This document shows, one piece after another, positions 44,702 through 53,476 of a stretch of DNA of 64,000 nucleotides. Position 1 is the stretch's first letter. The number at the start of each line of letters is the position of its first letter. The DNA comes from Bacteroidia bacterium (GTDB lineage: Bacteria > Bacteroidota > Bacteroidia > Chitinophagales > Chitinophagaceae), in assembly GCA_030429205.1 (NCBI GenBank), contig JAUICZ010000003.1, forward strand, positions 62,001 to 126,000, written 5' to 3'. The translations under genes were made by a program, and so were the position numbers. Below the pieces are notes generated by a model. The model worked only from the letters and a program-made list of their open reading frames with translations. It was not told the DNA's origin and did not search any database.

Positions 44702-45049
44702 TTAATTCATCATTTTCACTACCCAATAACCAATGACACATAAGATCACAATTATCAGTATAGCGAGCCAGCTCCATTTATTATCAGTATATAATTTCTT
44801 ACTGCGATGGCTTTGTTTGCGTACATCGTGCTTTAGACGGTAGTTTACTTTCTCTGTTAGCTGTTGTATATCTGCAGCCGATACATCTTTCAACCCTTCA
44901 ACAGCATCACTCTCCAACCCTTCTTCAGACAAAAACATCTCTACTTCCCGCTGTTCTTCCGGCGAGAGCCTTCCGTCAAGGTACGCTTTCAACTGCTCGT
45001 CAGACAGCCCGCTACCTTCTTCGTTCAATATGTCTTTCCAGTCTGTCAT
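44702..45049 (-). CDS. Short single-pass membrane protein, probable anti-sigma factor
   Basis: 115 residues: an acidic N-terminal cytoplasmic part (SGLSDEQLKAYLDGRLSPEEQREVEMFL, about 13-45, similar to the zinc-less anti-sigma opening), a basic stretch (RKQSHRSKK) and one membrane helix near the C-terminus (WLAILIIVILCVIGYWVV). Almost nothing remains outside the membrane, so it lacks the usual sensor domain. Its start overlaps the end of the sigma factor gene by four bases, the classic sigma/anti-sigma coupling. Signal input may come through the co-encoded cytochrome lipoprotein. Role inferred from position and layout. Confidence 0.7.
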   Translation of the reverse strand: MTDWKDILNEEGSGLSDEQLKAYLDGRLSPEEQREVEMFLSEEGLESDAVEGLKDVSAADIQQLTEKVNYRLKHDVRKQSHRSKKLYTDNKWSWLAILIIVILCVIGYWVVKMMN

Positions 45050-45624
45050 ATATTGTTGCTGTCTTTTAATTTACCTAACAGCAATTTCTTTAAATTTCTT
45101 TTACCATTTTGGATATAACTTTTCACCTGCATAAAGCTATATCCGGTATGTTCTGTAATCTGATTATACGTCTTCTTTTCAAGATAAAACATTTTAACAC
45201 AGGTTCGTTGCTCTTCTTCAAGCTGTGCTAAACTTTCGTGCATTTGGTCCAGCGTCCAGTCATATTTCTTCAATGAGGTAAAGTCTGCTTCTTCTGCTGC
45301 TTTCTGATCATACAAGCTATCCTCGGTCTGATGGTATTTTTTGTCGCGCAACAGCTGGAAGCAATAATTACGCATAAGAATATACAGCCAACCTTTAAAG
45401 TTCTGTATTTCTGTTTCAGGGAATGAGGTGAGGGCCTTCAAAAAAACCTGTTGCACACAATCTGCAGCAACATCCTTATCCTTCATATACTTAATGGCTA
45501 CACCCAATAGTAATGTTGTATAGCGCTGCAGTAACACCCCCAACCATTGATTATCCTTGGCCTTGCGATGCAGACGAATGAGTTGATCATCTGTAAGGTT
45601 TGTATGTGATTTTTCGGCTTGCAA
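45046..45624 (-). CDS. ECF-type RNA polymerase sigma factor
   Basis: 192 residues with sigma-70 region 2 (LGVAIKYMKDKDVAADCVQQVFLKALTSF, FKGWLYILMRNYCFQLLR) and region 4 (EEEQRTCVKMFYLEKKTYNQITEHTGYSFMQVKSYIQNGKRNLKKLL). It has no region 3. The frame has no ATG before region 2: an in-frame TAA lies upstream, and the only good start is a TTG at 45624. Starting at the next Met would delete half of region 2. It heads a sigma/anti-sigma/cytochrome operon. No TAnnTTTG promoter is visible upstream, so it may autoregulate. Confidence 0.92.
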   Translation of the reverse strand: MQAEKSHTNLTDDQLIRLHRKAKDNQWLGVLLQRYTTLLLGVAIKYMKDKDVAADCVQQVFLKALTSFPETEIQNFKGWLYILMRNYCFQLLRDKKYHQTEDSLYDQKAAEEADFTSLKKYDWTLDQMHESLAQLEEEQRTCVKMFYLEKKTYNQITEHTGYSFMQVKSYIQNGKRNLKKLLLGKLKDSNNI

Positions 45625-45745
45625 ATAAGAGTGTGTTCTGTATTAAGACGTGAAGTAACTACTATTCCACATATTATTTCTACGGCAATCAATTGCCATA
45701 TTGGAATTAAGGTATTTATTTTAACACCACTAAATAAACCTGACA

Positions 45746-46084
45746 ATGTTTAAATCTATCCAAATAGCCTTATGCTGCCTCTTGGTAATCAGCATTTCTG
45801 CCAATGCCCAGCACGATGAAGTAAAATATAAAATAGTCAATCGCAACTATGTAAGTTTTCTGGAGCGTACACACATCGGGTATTCTCTGCATACCATCGC
45901 AGCAAAGCAACAACGTGGTGCTACACCTTTTTTTAGGTACTGTCACTACCGAAGAATATGAATCCAGAACAGTACGTACTATTGGTGGTTCTGGTTTTAC
46001 TGTCGGTAATTTTCTACCAACTTATCTTTTATAGTATATCCGTTCTCGTATAAATGGCCTGAATATGGTTGGTGGAAATTCTAA
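45746..46084 (+). pseudogene. Frameshifted remnant of a small secreted protein gene
   Basis: The ATG at 45746 opens a good signal peptide (MFKSIQIALCCLLVISISANA) followed by HDEVKYKIVNRNYVSFLERT. The frame changes at a run of seven T (45928-45934): the original frame ends at 45961. The next frame continues in protein-like fashion (LGTVTTEEYESRTVRTIGGSG) to a TAG at about 46055, and a third frame then reads VYPFSYKWPEYGWWKF to 46084. Two frame changes would join these into one protein of about 112 residues. A sequencing error in the T run is an alternative to genuine decay. Family unknown. Confidence 0.5.
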
Positions 46085-46136
46085 GAAGACGAATACCCAA
46101 TAATACAGATAAGCACCTTTCCTTATTTTTACAAAT

Positions 46137-46685
46137 ATGGAACCTCTAACACAAATTCTTGAGACTGAACGACTATTATTAAAAGAAGTAACACCCGAGT
46201 TGTACCACTACCTTTTTAAACATTTAAGCGAGGAGGAGTTCAAAACCTATTTCTGTCTGGATGATGCCTTAATGCAACAAGCAAAAGAACGCTATGAAAA
46301 GGGAATAACATATTACGGCATCACCTTCAAGTACTTTTTGCTTAAAGACAAAGCTACAAGAGAGACGATAGGTACTTGTGGTTTCTACCGCTGGTATCAG
46401 GAATATAATCGTGCAGAGTTTGGTTATGTGATGAGTAATGAAAGCTACCGAAAGCAAGGTTTAATGAAGGAAGCTGCAGAGCGACTCATCAAGTTTGGGT
46501 TCGATGATATGGGCATTCACCGCATCGAGGCCTTTGCAAATCCCGAAAACACCGCTTCTGTTAAAATACTGGAGGGGCTGGGTATGCAATACGAAGGTCT
46601 TTTGAGAGAGCATTACCTGCGTGGAGATGAGTATGAGCCATCTGCCTGTTACAGCATATTAAAACATGAGTATAATTCGCTATAA
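46137..46685 (+). CDS. GNAT family N-acetyltransferase (RimJ/RimL type)
   Basis: 182 residues. The opening LTQILETERLLLKEVTPELY and the acetyl-CoA-binding core (EFGYVMSNESYRKQGLMKEAAERLIKFGFDDMGIHRIEAFANPENTASVKILEGLGMQYEGLLREHY, here shown by its key features RKQGLM and NPENTAS) are typical of RimJ/RimL-like acetyltransferases. These modify ribosomal protein N-termini, other proteins or small amines. It is monocistronic with no informative neighbours, so the substrate cannot be named. Confidence 0.9.
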   Translation: MEPLTQILETERLLLKEVTPELYHYLFKHLSEEEFKTYFCLDDALMQQAKERYEKGITYYGITFKYFLLKDKATRETIGTCGFYRWYQEYNRAEFGYVMSNESYRKQGLMKEAAERLIKFGFDDMGIHRIEAFANPENTASVKILEGLGMQYEGLLREHYLRGDEYEPSACYSILKHEYNSL

Positions 46686-46733
46686 ATATCTTAACCATTT
46701 AGTGGGTTTCGCATACTATATATTTACCATAAG

Positions 46734-46764
46734 TTGAATTTATAGGGCTAAAAACCTACATTTG
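46734..46764 (+). promoter_or_regulatory. Promoter of the acyl-CoA dehydrogenase gene
   Basis: TTG (46734-46736), 20 bases, TACATTTG (46757-46764). Predicted leader about 32 bases. Confidence 0.6.
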
Positions 46765-46801
46765 CAGCATTATTCCAGTTTAACAATATTTATTTTTTCA
46801 T

Positions 46802-47944
46802 ATGAATTTTGAACTAACAGAAGAACAGAAAGCTGTGCAGTTAGCAGCCCGTGACTTTGCACAAAACAAGTTACTACCGGGTGTTATAGAGCGCGATGAA
46901 CAACAAAAGTTCCCTACAGAGCAGATAAAAGAGCTTGGAGAACTAGGCTTTTTGGGAATGATGGTAGATCCTAAGTATGGCGGCTCGGGCATGGACAGTG
47001 TATCGTACGTTCTTGCGATGGAAGAAATATCTAAAGTAGATGCATCTACTTCTGTTTGTATGAGCGTAAACAACTCGCTTGTATGCTGGGGCTTAGAAAC
47101 ATATGCCAGCGAAGAACAAAAACAAAAATACCTTACAGAGCTAGCTAGTGGACAAAAAATAGGTGCATTCTTATTGAGTGAGCCTGAAGCCGGGTCTGAT
47201 GCAACATCGCAACGTACTACTGCAGAAGATAAAGGTGACCATTATTTACTGAACGGTACAAAAAACTGGATCACAAACGGTAGCACAGCATCTTACTACA
47301 TTGTAATTGCACAAACATACCCGGAGAAAAAACACAAAGGCATCAATGCTTTTATTGTACATAAAGATTGGGAAGGTGTAACTGTTGGTGCTAAAGAAAA
47401 CAAACTGGGTATACGTGGTAGTGATACACACAGCATCATGTTCCAGGACGTGAAAGTGCCTAAGGAGAATCGTATTGGTGAAGATGGCTTCGGTTTCAAG
47501 TTTGCGATGAAGATATTAGCAGGTGGCCGTATCGGTATTGCTGCACAAGCATTGGGTATTGCGAGTGGTGCTTATGAACTTGCACTAAAGTACTCTAAAG
47601 AGCGTAAAGCATTTGGCACAGAAATTTCTAACCACCAGGCAATTGCCTTTAAGCTGGCAGACATGGCTACTGCTGTTGAAGCGGCTCGTTTACTATGCAT
47701 CAAAGCAGCATGGACAAAAGACCAGGGCGAAGATTATACACTGGCTGCATCTACAGCTAAACTATATGCTTCTGAAATTGCACAATGGGTAACTAACGAA
47801 GCTGTACAGATACATGGTGGTTACGGTTACGTAAAAGAATTCCACGTAGAGCGTTTGATGCGTGATGCAAAGATCACACAGATATACGAAGGTACCAGCG
47901 AGGTACAGAAGATCGTGATCAGCAGAACAGTATTGAAAGACTAA
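46802..47944 (+). CDS. Acyl-CoA dehydrogenase
   Basis: FAD enzyme that introduces the alpha-beta double bond in acyl-CoAs during beta-oxidation or branched-chain amino acid breakdown. The 380 residues match the family. FAD-contacting LLSEPEAGSD, GTKNWITNG and the C-terminal QIHGGYGYVKEFHVERLMRD are visible, and the catalytic Glu lies in IYEGTSEVQ, the position used by short- and medium-chain types. No ETF or other fatty-acid genes are adjacent. It ends at a strong terminator at 47966-47994. Confidence 0.95.
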   Translation: MNFELTEEQKAVQLAARDFAQNKLLPGVIERDEQQKFPTEQIKELGELGFLGMMVDPKYGGSGMDSVSYVLAMEEISKVDASTSVCMSVNNSLVCWGLETYASEEQKQKYLTELASGQKIGAFLLSEPEAGSDATSQRTTAEDKGDHYLLNGTKNWITNGSTASYYIVIAQTYPEKKHKGINAFIVHKDWEGVTVGAKENKLGIRGSDTHSIMFQDVKVPKENRIGEDGFGFKFAMKILAGGRIGIAAQALGIASGAYELALKYSKERKAFGTEISNHQAIAFKLADMATAVEAARLLCIKAAWTKDQGEDYTLAASTAKLYASEIAQWVTNEAVQIHGGYGYVKEFHVERLMRDAKITQIYEGTSEVQKIVISRTVLKD

Positions 47945-47965
47945 CTTTAAGAATATTGTATTTTC

Positions 47966-47994
47966 AAGGCAGCACATTATGTGCTGCCTTTTTA
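47966..47994 (+). terminator. Terminator of the acyl-CoA dehydrogenase gene
   Basis: AAGGCAGCACAT and complement around a two-base loop, followed by TTTTT, between convergent stop codons. Confidence 0.83.
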
Positions 47995-48010
47995 TAGTTT
48001 GTTTCTTTTA

Positions 48011-48742
48011 TTACCAAGGCAACTCCTTACCCAGATGCATATACTTCCCTGTTGGTCCATTTTCATCTAAAGTTGCTAATTCAACAGATGTTTTTGCTCC
48101 ATCGATAATTTCCATCGGAGCTACTTCTCCTCCCATATCTGTTTTAACCCAACCAGGGTGCGCGCTGTTCACTTTTATATTCGTGTCTTTTAAAGATGCT
48201 GCTAAGTGCACAGTAAATTGGTTAAGTGCCGTTTTAGAGGCGTCGTATGCAAAAGGTTTTGATCCTGCAATTGGAGAATTTTCGTCGGCATGTAAAGCTA
48301 ATGACCCAAGAATAGACGAAAGGTTAACTATACGCCCTGCCTCACTCTTCTTAATAAGTGGCAACAACTGTTGCGTCAAGTTTACAACACTAAAAACATT
48401 TGTATTAAATGTATCGTACAGGTCTTTTTGAGTAACCGTGATTGTAGAATCTCCGGCAAACTCTTCACCTTGTATAATGCCTGCATTGTTTACCAATACA
48501 TCTAAACGTCCGTACTCTTTTTCAAGATATGCTACCGCTGCTTTTACATCTTCATCATTAGTTACATTTAGCTGTATGCCTTTTGCGTCTATACCTTCGC
48601 TTATTAATTGATCTGCTGCATTATCTGCCTTTTCTTTGCTTCTGGCTGCAACAATCACAGTAATATCTTTTTTGCCTAGCTGACGCGCGGTTTCCAAACC
48701 GATTCCTCTATTTGCTCCTGTTATTAATGCTATTTTTTTCAT
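48011..48742 (-). CDS. SDR family oxidoreductase
   Basis: 243 residues of a classical short-chain dehydrogenase/reductase. The cofactor site is ALITGANRGIGLETARQL (TGxxxGIG), NNAG is in LVNNAGIIQG, the catalytic Ser is in VNLSSILGSL and the catalytic Tyr-Lys is in YDASKTAL. The Arg in GANRG and in AARSKEK suggests NADP(H). Such proteins often reduce carbonyl compounds; the substrate is not predictable. It stands alone between convergent and divergent neighbours. Confidence 0.92.
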   Translation of the reverse strand: MKKIALITGANRGIGLETARQLGKKDITVIVAARSKEKADNAADQLISEGIDAKGIQLNVTNDEDVKAAVAYLEKEYGRLDVLVNNAGIIQGEEFAGDSTITVTQKDLYDTFNTNVFSVVNLTQQLLPLIKKSEAGRIVNLSSILGSLALHADENSPIAGSKPFAYDASKTALNQFTVHLAASLKDTNIKVNSAHPGWVKTDMGGEVAPMEIIDGAKTSVELATLDENGPTGKYMHLGKELPW

Positions 48743-48827
48743 TGATGTAATATTTAAATAATAACTGCAATGGTATGATTATTGTTTAAATTGAGCGTAA
48801 TACCTTTATATAGCATATCTATACAAC

Positions 48828-50516
48828 ATGGTTACCACAATCCAGAAAAAATCAATAAGGCTCATATTCTATGGTTTGTGGTTTGCAATATCTATTTTTC
48901 AAGCTTATCACACAGAATTACTGGCCGATGAGGCTTATTACTGGAAGTACAGTCAAAATCTTGCATGGGGGTACTTCGACCACCCGCCTGTTGTTGCTGT
49001 CCTGATCAAATGTGGTTATGCACTTTTTCAAAACGAGTTAGGTGTCCGGCTATTATTCATTCTCAGTAATCTTGGTTTCTTTTATTTATTGGAGCGGCTT
49101 ACTCACCCAAAAAATCTTGCACTCTTCTATTTAGCGATTAGCTCTATTGCAGTGTTCCACTTCGTATGCATTATGGCACTTCCGGATATGCCACTATTAT
49201 TATTTACTGCCAGCTTTTTACTGCTGTATAGGTCGTACTTAAAAAGCGATAACCTGAAAAACGTATTACTGCTCAGTATAAACATTGCCTTGTTACTGTT
49301 GAGCAAGTACCTGGGGATACTGGTGATTATTTTCACCTTATTATCCAACCTGAAACTACTCGAGAGAAAATCATTCTGGCTAATTGTAATCACCTCAATA
49401 CTATTATTCAGCCCACATATATACTGGCAATATACTAATGGATTTCCATCCATAAAATATCACCTGTCAGAACGGTCTGGCACCCCTTATCAATTTGAGT
49501 TCACGCTCAACTACCTACTATCTTTCCTGCTGATACTCTCCCCTATAGTTGGCATTGTTCTGTTTTGGCATAGCACAAAAGAAAAAGCTCCAGACAGTTT
49601 CAACAAAGCGTTAAAAGCTTTGCTTATAGGCATACCGGTATTCTTTTTCGTTATGACTTTTAAGGGGCGTTCTGAAGCAAACTGGCTGGTGTATATGTTA
49701 ATACCTGCAATTGCCTTGGGCTACCCTGCTATTGAAAATAAGGCATGGAACAACAAGTTCATCCGTATAAGCTTTCTCATTACCGTCCCTCTTTTGCTTG
49801 TTGGGCGATTTTATATGATGTATGATTTCCTGCCGGATCAACAAGCATTTAAACTGCTCAAAAATAAAATACACTATACATCTGCATGGGCTAATGACAT
49901 CAGAGAAAAAGCACAGAACAGACCAGTAGTATTTATGAATAAATACCAATACGCTGCACAGTATGAGTTCTACACAAAACAACCGGCCATTTCCCTTAAT
50001 AACAGGATGGGCAGAAAAAACCAGTATAACATTTGGGAAGACGAAGCACAACTACAAGGCAAACCTGTACTGCTTATACCCAACTATGATGTGAATGGAA
50101 TAGACCATATAAACACACCTAAAGGCTCTTTTCAATATTTTTATTTAGACAACTTTTCATCTGCATCACTACTAAGAGTTATACCCACAAACAAAGAAGT
50201 AACGTCCAAAACAAACGCAACTATCGACCTTTCTTTCAGATTAAATACTAATGACAGCTCTGCAAACTGGGACTATGAACGAAACCCTGACTACCCTTTA
50301 AAAATACAGGCGTTGTGGTTTATAGATGGGCAGTTACAAAAAACAGAATACTCAGAGTTCTTTATTAAGAATGATATGATTAAAGGAAGAGAACAGTCTA
50401 TAACTCTACAAACACCACAGCAAGCAGGTGACTACCAGTTATACTTAGACATTGCTGCGGGGTGGCTACCCCCTGCCATCAACTCAAAAAAAATAAGTGC
50501 AACTATCTTGAATTGA
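48828..50516 (+). CDS. ArnT-like / GT39-GT83 family membrane glycosyltransferase
   Basis: 562 residues. The N-terminal motif LLADEAYYWKYSQNLAWGYF followed by DHPPVV carries the Asp-Glu and DHP residues that define the lipid-linked-sugar transferases of the ArnT/PMT type. About 11-12 membrane helices follow, then a soluble domain from about residue 350. It would move a sugar from an undecaprenyl or similar lipid donor onto lipid A, another lipid or protein on the periplasmic side. The 3' end overlaps the proS terminator hairpin (50494-50528). No LPS-modification genes are adjacent. Confidence 0.87.
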   Translation: MVTTIQKKSIRLIFYGLWFAISIFQAYHTELLADEAYYWKYSQNLAWGYFDHPPVVAVLIKCGYALFQNELGVRLLFILSNLGFFYLLERLTHPKNLALFYLAISSIAVFHFVCIMALPDMPLLLFTASFLLLYRSYLKSDNLKNVLLLSINIALLLLSKYLGILVIIFTLLSNLKLLERKSFWLIVITSILLFSPHIYWQYTNGFPSIKYHLSERSGTPYQFEFTLNYLLSFLLILSPIVGIVLFWHSTKEKAPDSFNKALKALLIGIPVFFFVMTFKGRSEANWLVYMLIPAIALGYPAIENKAWNNKFIRISFLITVPLLLVGRFYMMYDFLPDQQAFKLLKNKIHYTSAWANDIREKAQNRPVVFMNKYQYAAQYEFYTKQPAISLNNRMGRKNQYNIWEDEAQLQGKPVLLIPNYDVNGIDHINTPKGSFQYFYLDNFSSASLLRVIPTNKEVTSKTNATIDLSFRLNTNDSSANWDYERNPDYPLKIQALWFIDGQLQKTEYSEFFIKNDMIKGREQSITLQTPQQAGDYQLYLDIAAGWLPPAINSKKISATILN

Positions 50517-50528
50517 TAGTTGCACTTA
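50486..50528 (-). terminator. proS terminator lying inside the 3' end of the glycosyltransferase gene
   Basis: TAAGTGCAACTATC (50494-50507) and its exact complement (50515-50528) around a seven-base loop, with a minus-strand T8 run (50486-50493). The T-run and the first arm are coding for the last residues of the opposite gene. Confidence 0.8.
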
Positions 50529-50576
50529 GAAATATCTACATACATACCAGCCCAACAGTATGTATATGAAATTCAT

Positions 50577-52055
50577 TTAGTATGCTTTTGCAAACAACAC
50601 TCTTTCTTTAGAAGGCTTGCCCGTCAACACACATTTACCTTCTTCCTGCACATTATCTAAAGGTATACAACGGATGGTTGCCTTGGTCATTTCTTTGATC
50701 TTATCTTCTGTTTCTGCAGTGCCATCCCAGTGCGCTGATACAAAGCCTCCTTTATCATTCAACACAGATACAAACTCATCCCAGCTGTCTACTTTGGTAA
50801 TATGCTCGTTACGGAAGTTAAGCGCTTTATTGTACAACCCATCTTGCACCTCGTCCATCAAACTCACTACCTTACCCGCTACGTCATCCAATGAGCAGTT
50901 TTCTTTTTCTTTCGTATCTCTGCGTGCTACCTCTGCCAAACCGTTCTCCATATCGCGAGCCCCCAGTGTAACGCGTACAGGTACACCCTGTAGTTCATAC
51001 TGTGCGAATTTCCATCCCGGCCTGCGTCCTTCATCGTTATCAAACTTCACACGTATGCCTTTTGCACGTAATTCTTTTATCAGCTCATCTGCGGTTGTAT
51101 TTATTTTTTCTGTAGCCGCTTCGTCTTTATTATAAATAGGCACAATCACTACTTGAAGTGGTGCAATTTTAGGAGGAAGTACCAGCCCGTCATCATCACT
51201 GTGCGCCATGATCAATGCTCCTATCAAACGCGTAGACACCCCCCACGAAGTAGCCCAAACGTACTCCATGTTATTATCCTTGTCTGAGAACTTCACATCA
51301 AACGCTTTGGCAAAATTCTGACCTAAGAAATGCGATGTGCCAGCCTGCAATGCTTTACCATCCTGCATTAATGCTTCTATACAATAAGTATCTTCCGCAC
51401 CTGCAAAACGTTCGCTTTCTGTTTTCACACCTTTTATTACAGGCAACGCCATATACTCTTCTACAAATGTGGCGTACACATTCAACATTTGTTTGGTTTC
51501 CTGTATTGCTTCTTCTTTGGTAGCATGAGCTGTATGCCCCTCTTGCCACAAAAACTCGGCTGTACGTAGAAACAATCGCGTACGCATCTCCCAACGAACA
51601 ACATTTGCCCATTGGTTCACCAGTATTGGTAAGTCGCGGTATGATTGTATCCAGTTCTTATAGCTATTCCATATAATAGTTTCAGAAGTTGGGCGAACAA
51701 TAAGTTCTTCTTCCAACTTTGCTTCAGGGTCTACTATTACACCATTACCGTCAGGGTCGTTCTTTAAACGATAGTGCGTAACTACTGCACACTCCTTCGC
51801 AAACCCGTCTACATGTGCGGCCTCTTTACTTAAAAAACTCTTAGGGATAAATATGGGGAAATAAGCATTCTGGTGACCTGTTTCTTTAAACATTCTGTCT
51901 AATTGATCGCGCATATTCTCCCACAGTCCAAACCCATATGGTTTTATAACCATACAACCTCTTACTGCAGAATATTCTGCTAAACCACTCTTCAACACAA
52001 GGTCGTTATACCATTGTGCATAATCCTGTTTACGTGATGTTAAAATATTACCCAT
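50577..52055 (-). CDS. proS: Prolyl-tRNA synthetase, archaeal/eukaryotic type
   Basis: Charges tRNA-Pro. The 492 residues are of the short form without an editing insertion: class II motif 1 around [14 protein letters not shown], motif 2 [24 protein letters not shown] (key RxxxFLWQEGH), motif 3 with [20 protein letters not shown], an anticodon-binding domain and the C-terminal zinc-like domain of this class with CIPLD and CVLTGK. Its terminator overlaps the convergent glycosyltransferase gene. A -7 box (TACATTTG) lies at 52105-52112. Confidence 0.96.
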   Translation of the reverse strand: MGNILTSRKQDYAQWYNDLVLKSGLAEYSAVRGCMVIKPYGFGLWENMRDQLDRMFKETGHQNAYFPIFIPKSFLSKEAAHVDGFAKECAVVTHYRLKNDPDGNGVIVDPEAKLEEELIVRPTSETIIWNSYKNWIQSYRDLPILVNQWANVVRWEMRTRLFLRTAEFLWQEGHTAHATKEEAIQETKQMLNVYATFVEEYMALPVIKGVKTESERFAGAEDTYCIEALMQDGKALQAGTSHFLGQNFAKAFDVKFSDKDNNMEYVWATSWGVSTRLIGALIMAHSDDDGLVLPPKIAPLQVVIVPIYNKDEAATEKINTTADELIKELRAKGIRVKFDNDEGRRPGWKFAQYELQGVPVRVTLGARDMENGLAEVARRDTKEKENCSLDDVAGKVVSLMDEVQDGLYNKALNFRNEHITKVDSWDEFVSVLNDKGGFVSAHWDGTAETEDKIKEMTKATIRCIPLDNVQEEGKCVLTGKPSKERVLFAKAY

Positions 52056-52104
52056 ATTCTGTTGTATTACCTTTACGTACTGTTAATTAATTGGCTGAGA
52101 TTGG

Positions 52105-52136
52105 CAAATGTAGTAATTTACCGAGGTACTTTTAAA
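52105..52136 (-). promoter_or_regulatory. proS promoter
   Basis: Minus-strand TTTA (52133-52136), 20 bases, TACATTTG (52105-52112). Leader about 45 bases. Confidence 0.5.
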
Positions 52137-52145
52137 TGTGATAAG

Positions 52146-53336
52146 ATGAAAAGAGCATTGATAATATTTTTGGCGATTGCTGCTGTGCAGCAGGTGCCAG
52201 GTTATGCCCAAAGCAAGAAATCTTATGACGACATCTACTACACTGCAGATGACGCGGAGAAAGATGCTGAGGCTGATGCAAAAGCTGCAGAAGAAAGAAG
52301 AATTGCCCGCGAAGAGGCCCGCAGAAAACGTGCAGAAGCCAGGGCTCAAAACAATACATACAATAGCTCTGACGGCAACTATTCTGATGAAGAATATATT
52401 GACTATGACGATGATGATTACACGTATGCCAACAGACTAAATCGTTTCAATAGCCCTTATTATGGTGGTAGCTATTGGGCTTACGATCCGTTTTGGTATA
52501 ACTCTTGGGCTATGGGTCCTAGTTGGGGTTACGGCTGGAACTCCTGGGGCGGCTGGTATAGTCCGGGCTGGTCAGTAGGCGTTGGCTGGGGTGGCCCATA
52601 TTGGTCATCTTACTGGGGATACAATTGCTGGGGTGGATATCCCGGTTTCTACAATAGATTTTACAGCCCATGGACATTTGGTTATGGTGGTTACTATGGA
52701 GGATATTATGGCGGCTTTTATGATGGATACTATGCAGGCATCAACAACGGTGGCGTTGTAAGGTCAAGAACATACGGACCACGCAGTAGTCTGAACAGAT
52801 ATCCCGGGAGTTTAAGATCTTCAAATAACTTAAGATCATCGACCAGCACACCAACAAGAGGACAGAGACGCTCTACCGGTGGCAGCTACAATACATCTGA
52901 CAGAAGAAGTTATAATACATCGGGCACAACCAACAACACAGGTACTCGCAGAAGCAGCACAAACGCTACGCGTAGTACTACAGTGCCTTACAACGGAGAT
53001 AACAATAATAGAAGAGGTAGTTATAATACTCCTTCCAGATCAACATCTCCAAGCAGCACTTCTCCATCAAGAAGTAGTAGCCCAAGCAGATCATATCAAC
53101 AAACTCAACCATCTAGAAACTACTCTTCGCCTAGCAGAAGCAACACCTCTCCGAGCAGACGTTCTTCTTCACCAAGCAGGAGCAGTTCCTCTCCGAGTAG
53201 AAGCTATTCTTCGCCTAGTAGAAGTAATTCGTCTCCTAGCAGAAGCTATTCTAGCCCTAGTCGCAGTAGTGGTAGCAGAAGTTACTCTTCTCCAAGTAGA
53301 AGCAGTGGTGGTGGTGGCGGTGCCAGACGCAGATAG
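52146..53336 (+). CDS. Secreted low-complexity protein with GYW-rich core and SPSRS-repeat tail
   Basis: No family recognised. The chosen start is the ATG at 52146, which begins a signal peptide (MKRALIIFLAIAAVQQVPG); an upstream ATG at 52062 lacks one. 396 residues in three compositional zones: a Glu/Ala/Lys/Arg helix (about 35-70) and an Asp/Tyr stretch, a Gly/Tyr/Trp-rich core (about 95-200: GSYWAYDPFWYNSWAMG, YGGYYGGYYGGFYDGYY), and a Ser/Arg/Asn/Thr-rich tail (about 210-396) ending in ten or more SSPSRS-type repeats and a GGGGGARRR tip. Proteins of this kind occur in Bacteroidota, without known function; the composition suggests disorder or condensate/matrix behaviour. Confidence 0.75.
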   Translation: MKRALIIFLAIAAVQQVPGYAQSKKSYDDIYYTADDAEKDAEADAKAAEERRIAREEARRKRAEARAQNNTYNSSDGNYSDEEYIDYDDDDYTYANRLNRFNSPYYGGSYWAYDPFWYNSWAMGPSWGYGWNSWGGWYSPGWSVGVGWGGPYWSSYWGYNCWGGYPGFYNRFYSPWTFGYGGYYGGYYGGFYDGYYAGINNGGVVRSRTYGPRSSLNRYPGSLRSSNNLRSSTSTPTRGQRRSTGGSYNTSDRRSYNTSGTTNNTGTRRSSTNATRSTTVPYNGDNNNRRGSYNTPSRSTSPSSTSPSRSSSPSRSYQQTQPSRNYSSPSRSNTSPSRRSSSPSRSSSSPSRSYSSPSRSNSSPSRSYSSPSRSSGSRSYSSPSRSSGGGGGARRR

Positions 53337-53361
53337 TAATTAACAAGATTTTACAATACTC

Positions 53362-53394
53362 AAAGCGGCTTAGATATCTAAGCCGCTTTTTTTT
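53362..53394 (+). terminator. Terminator of the SPSRS-repeat gene
   Basis: AAAGCGGCTTAGAT and complement with eight T, starting 25 bases past the stop. Confidence 0.85.
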
Positions 53395-53476
53395 AACAAA
53401 GAGGTAGCTTTTGATTTCGGATATTTGTTTTAGGTTACATTCACACAAAAACCACTTGTTTTTTAAACAGAGACGT

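Noticed and set aside
52879-53343. Long open frame of 154 codons overlapping the SPSRS-repeat gene
   Set aside because: It is the +1 frame of a low-complexity Ser/Arg repeat, which stays open by composition; no start signal of its own.
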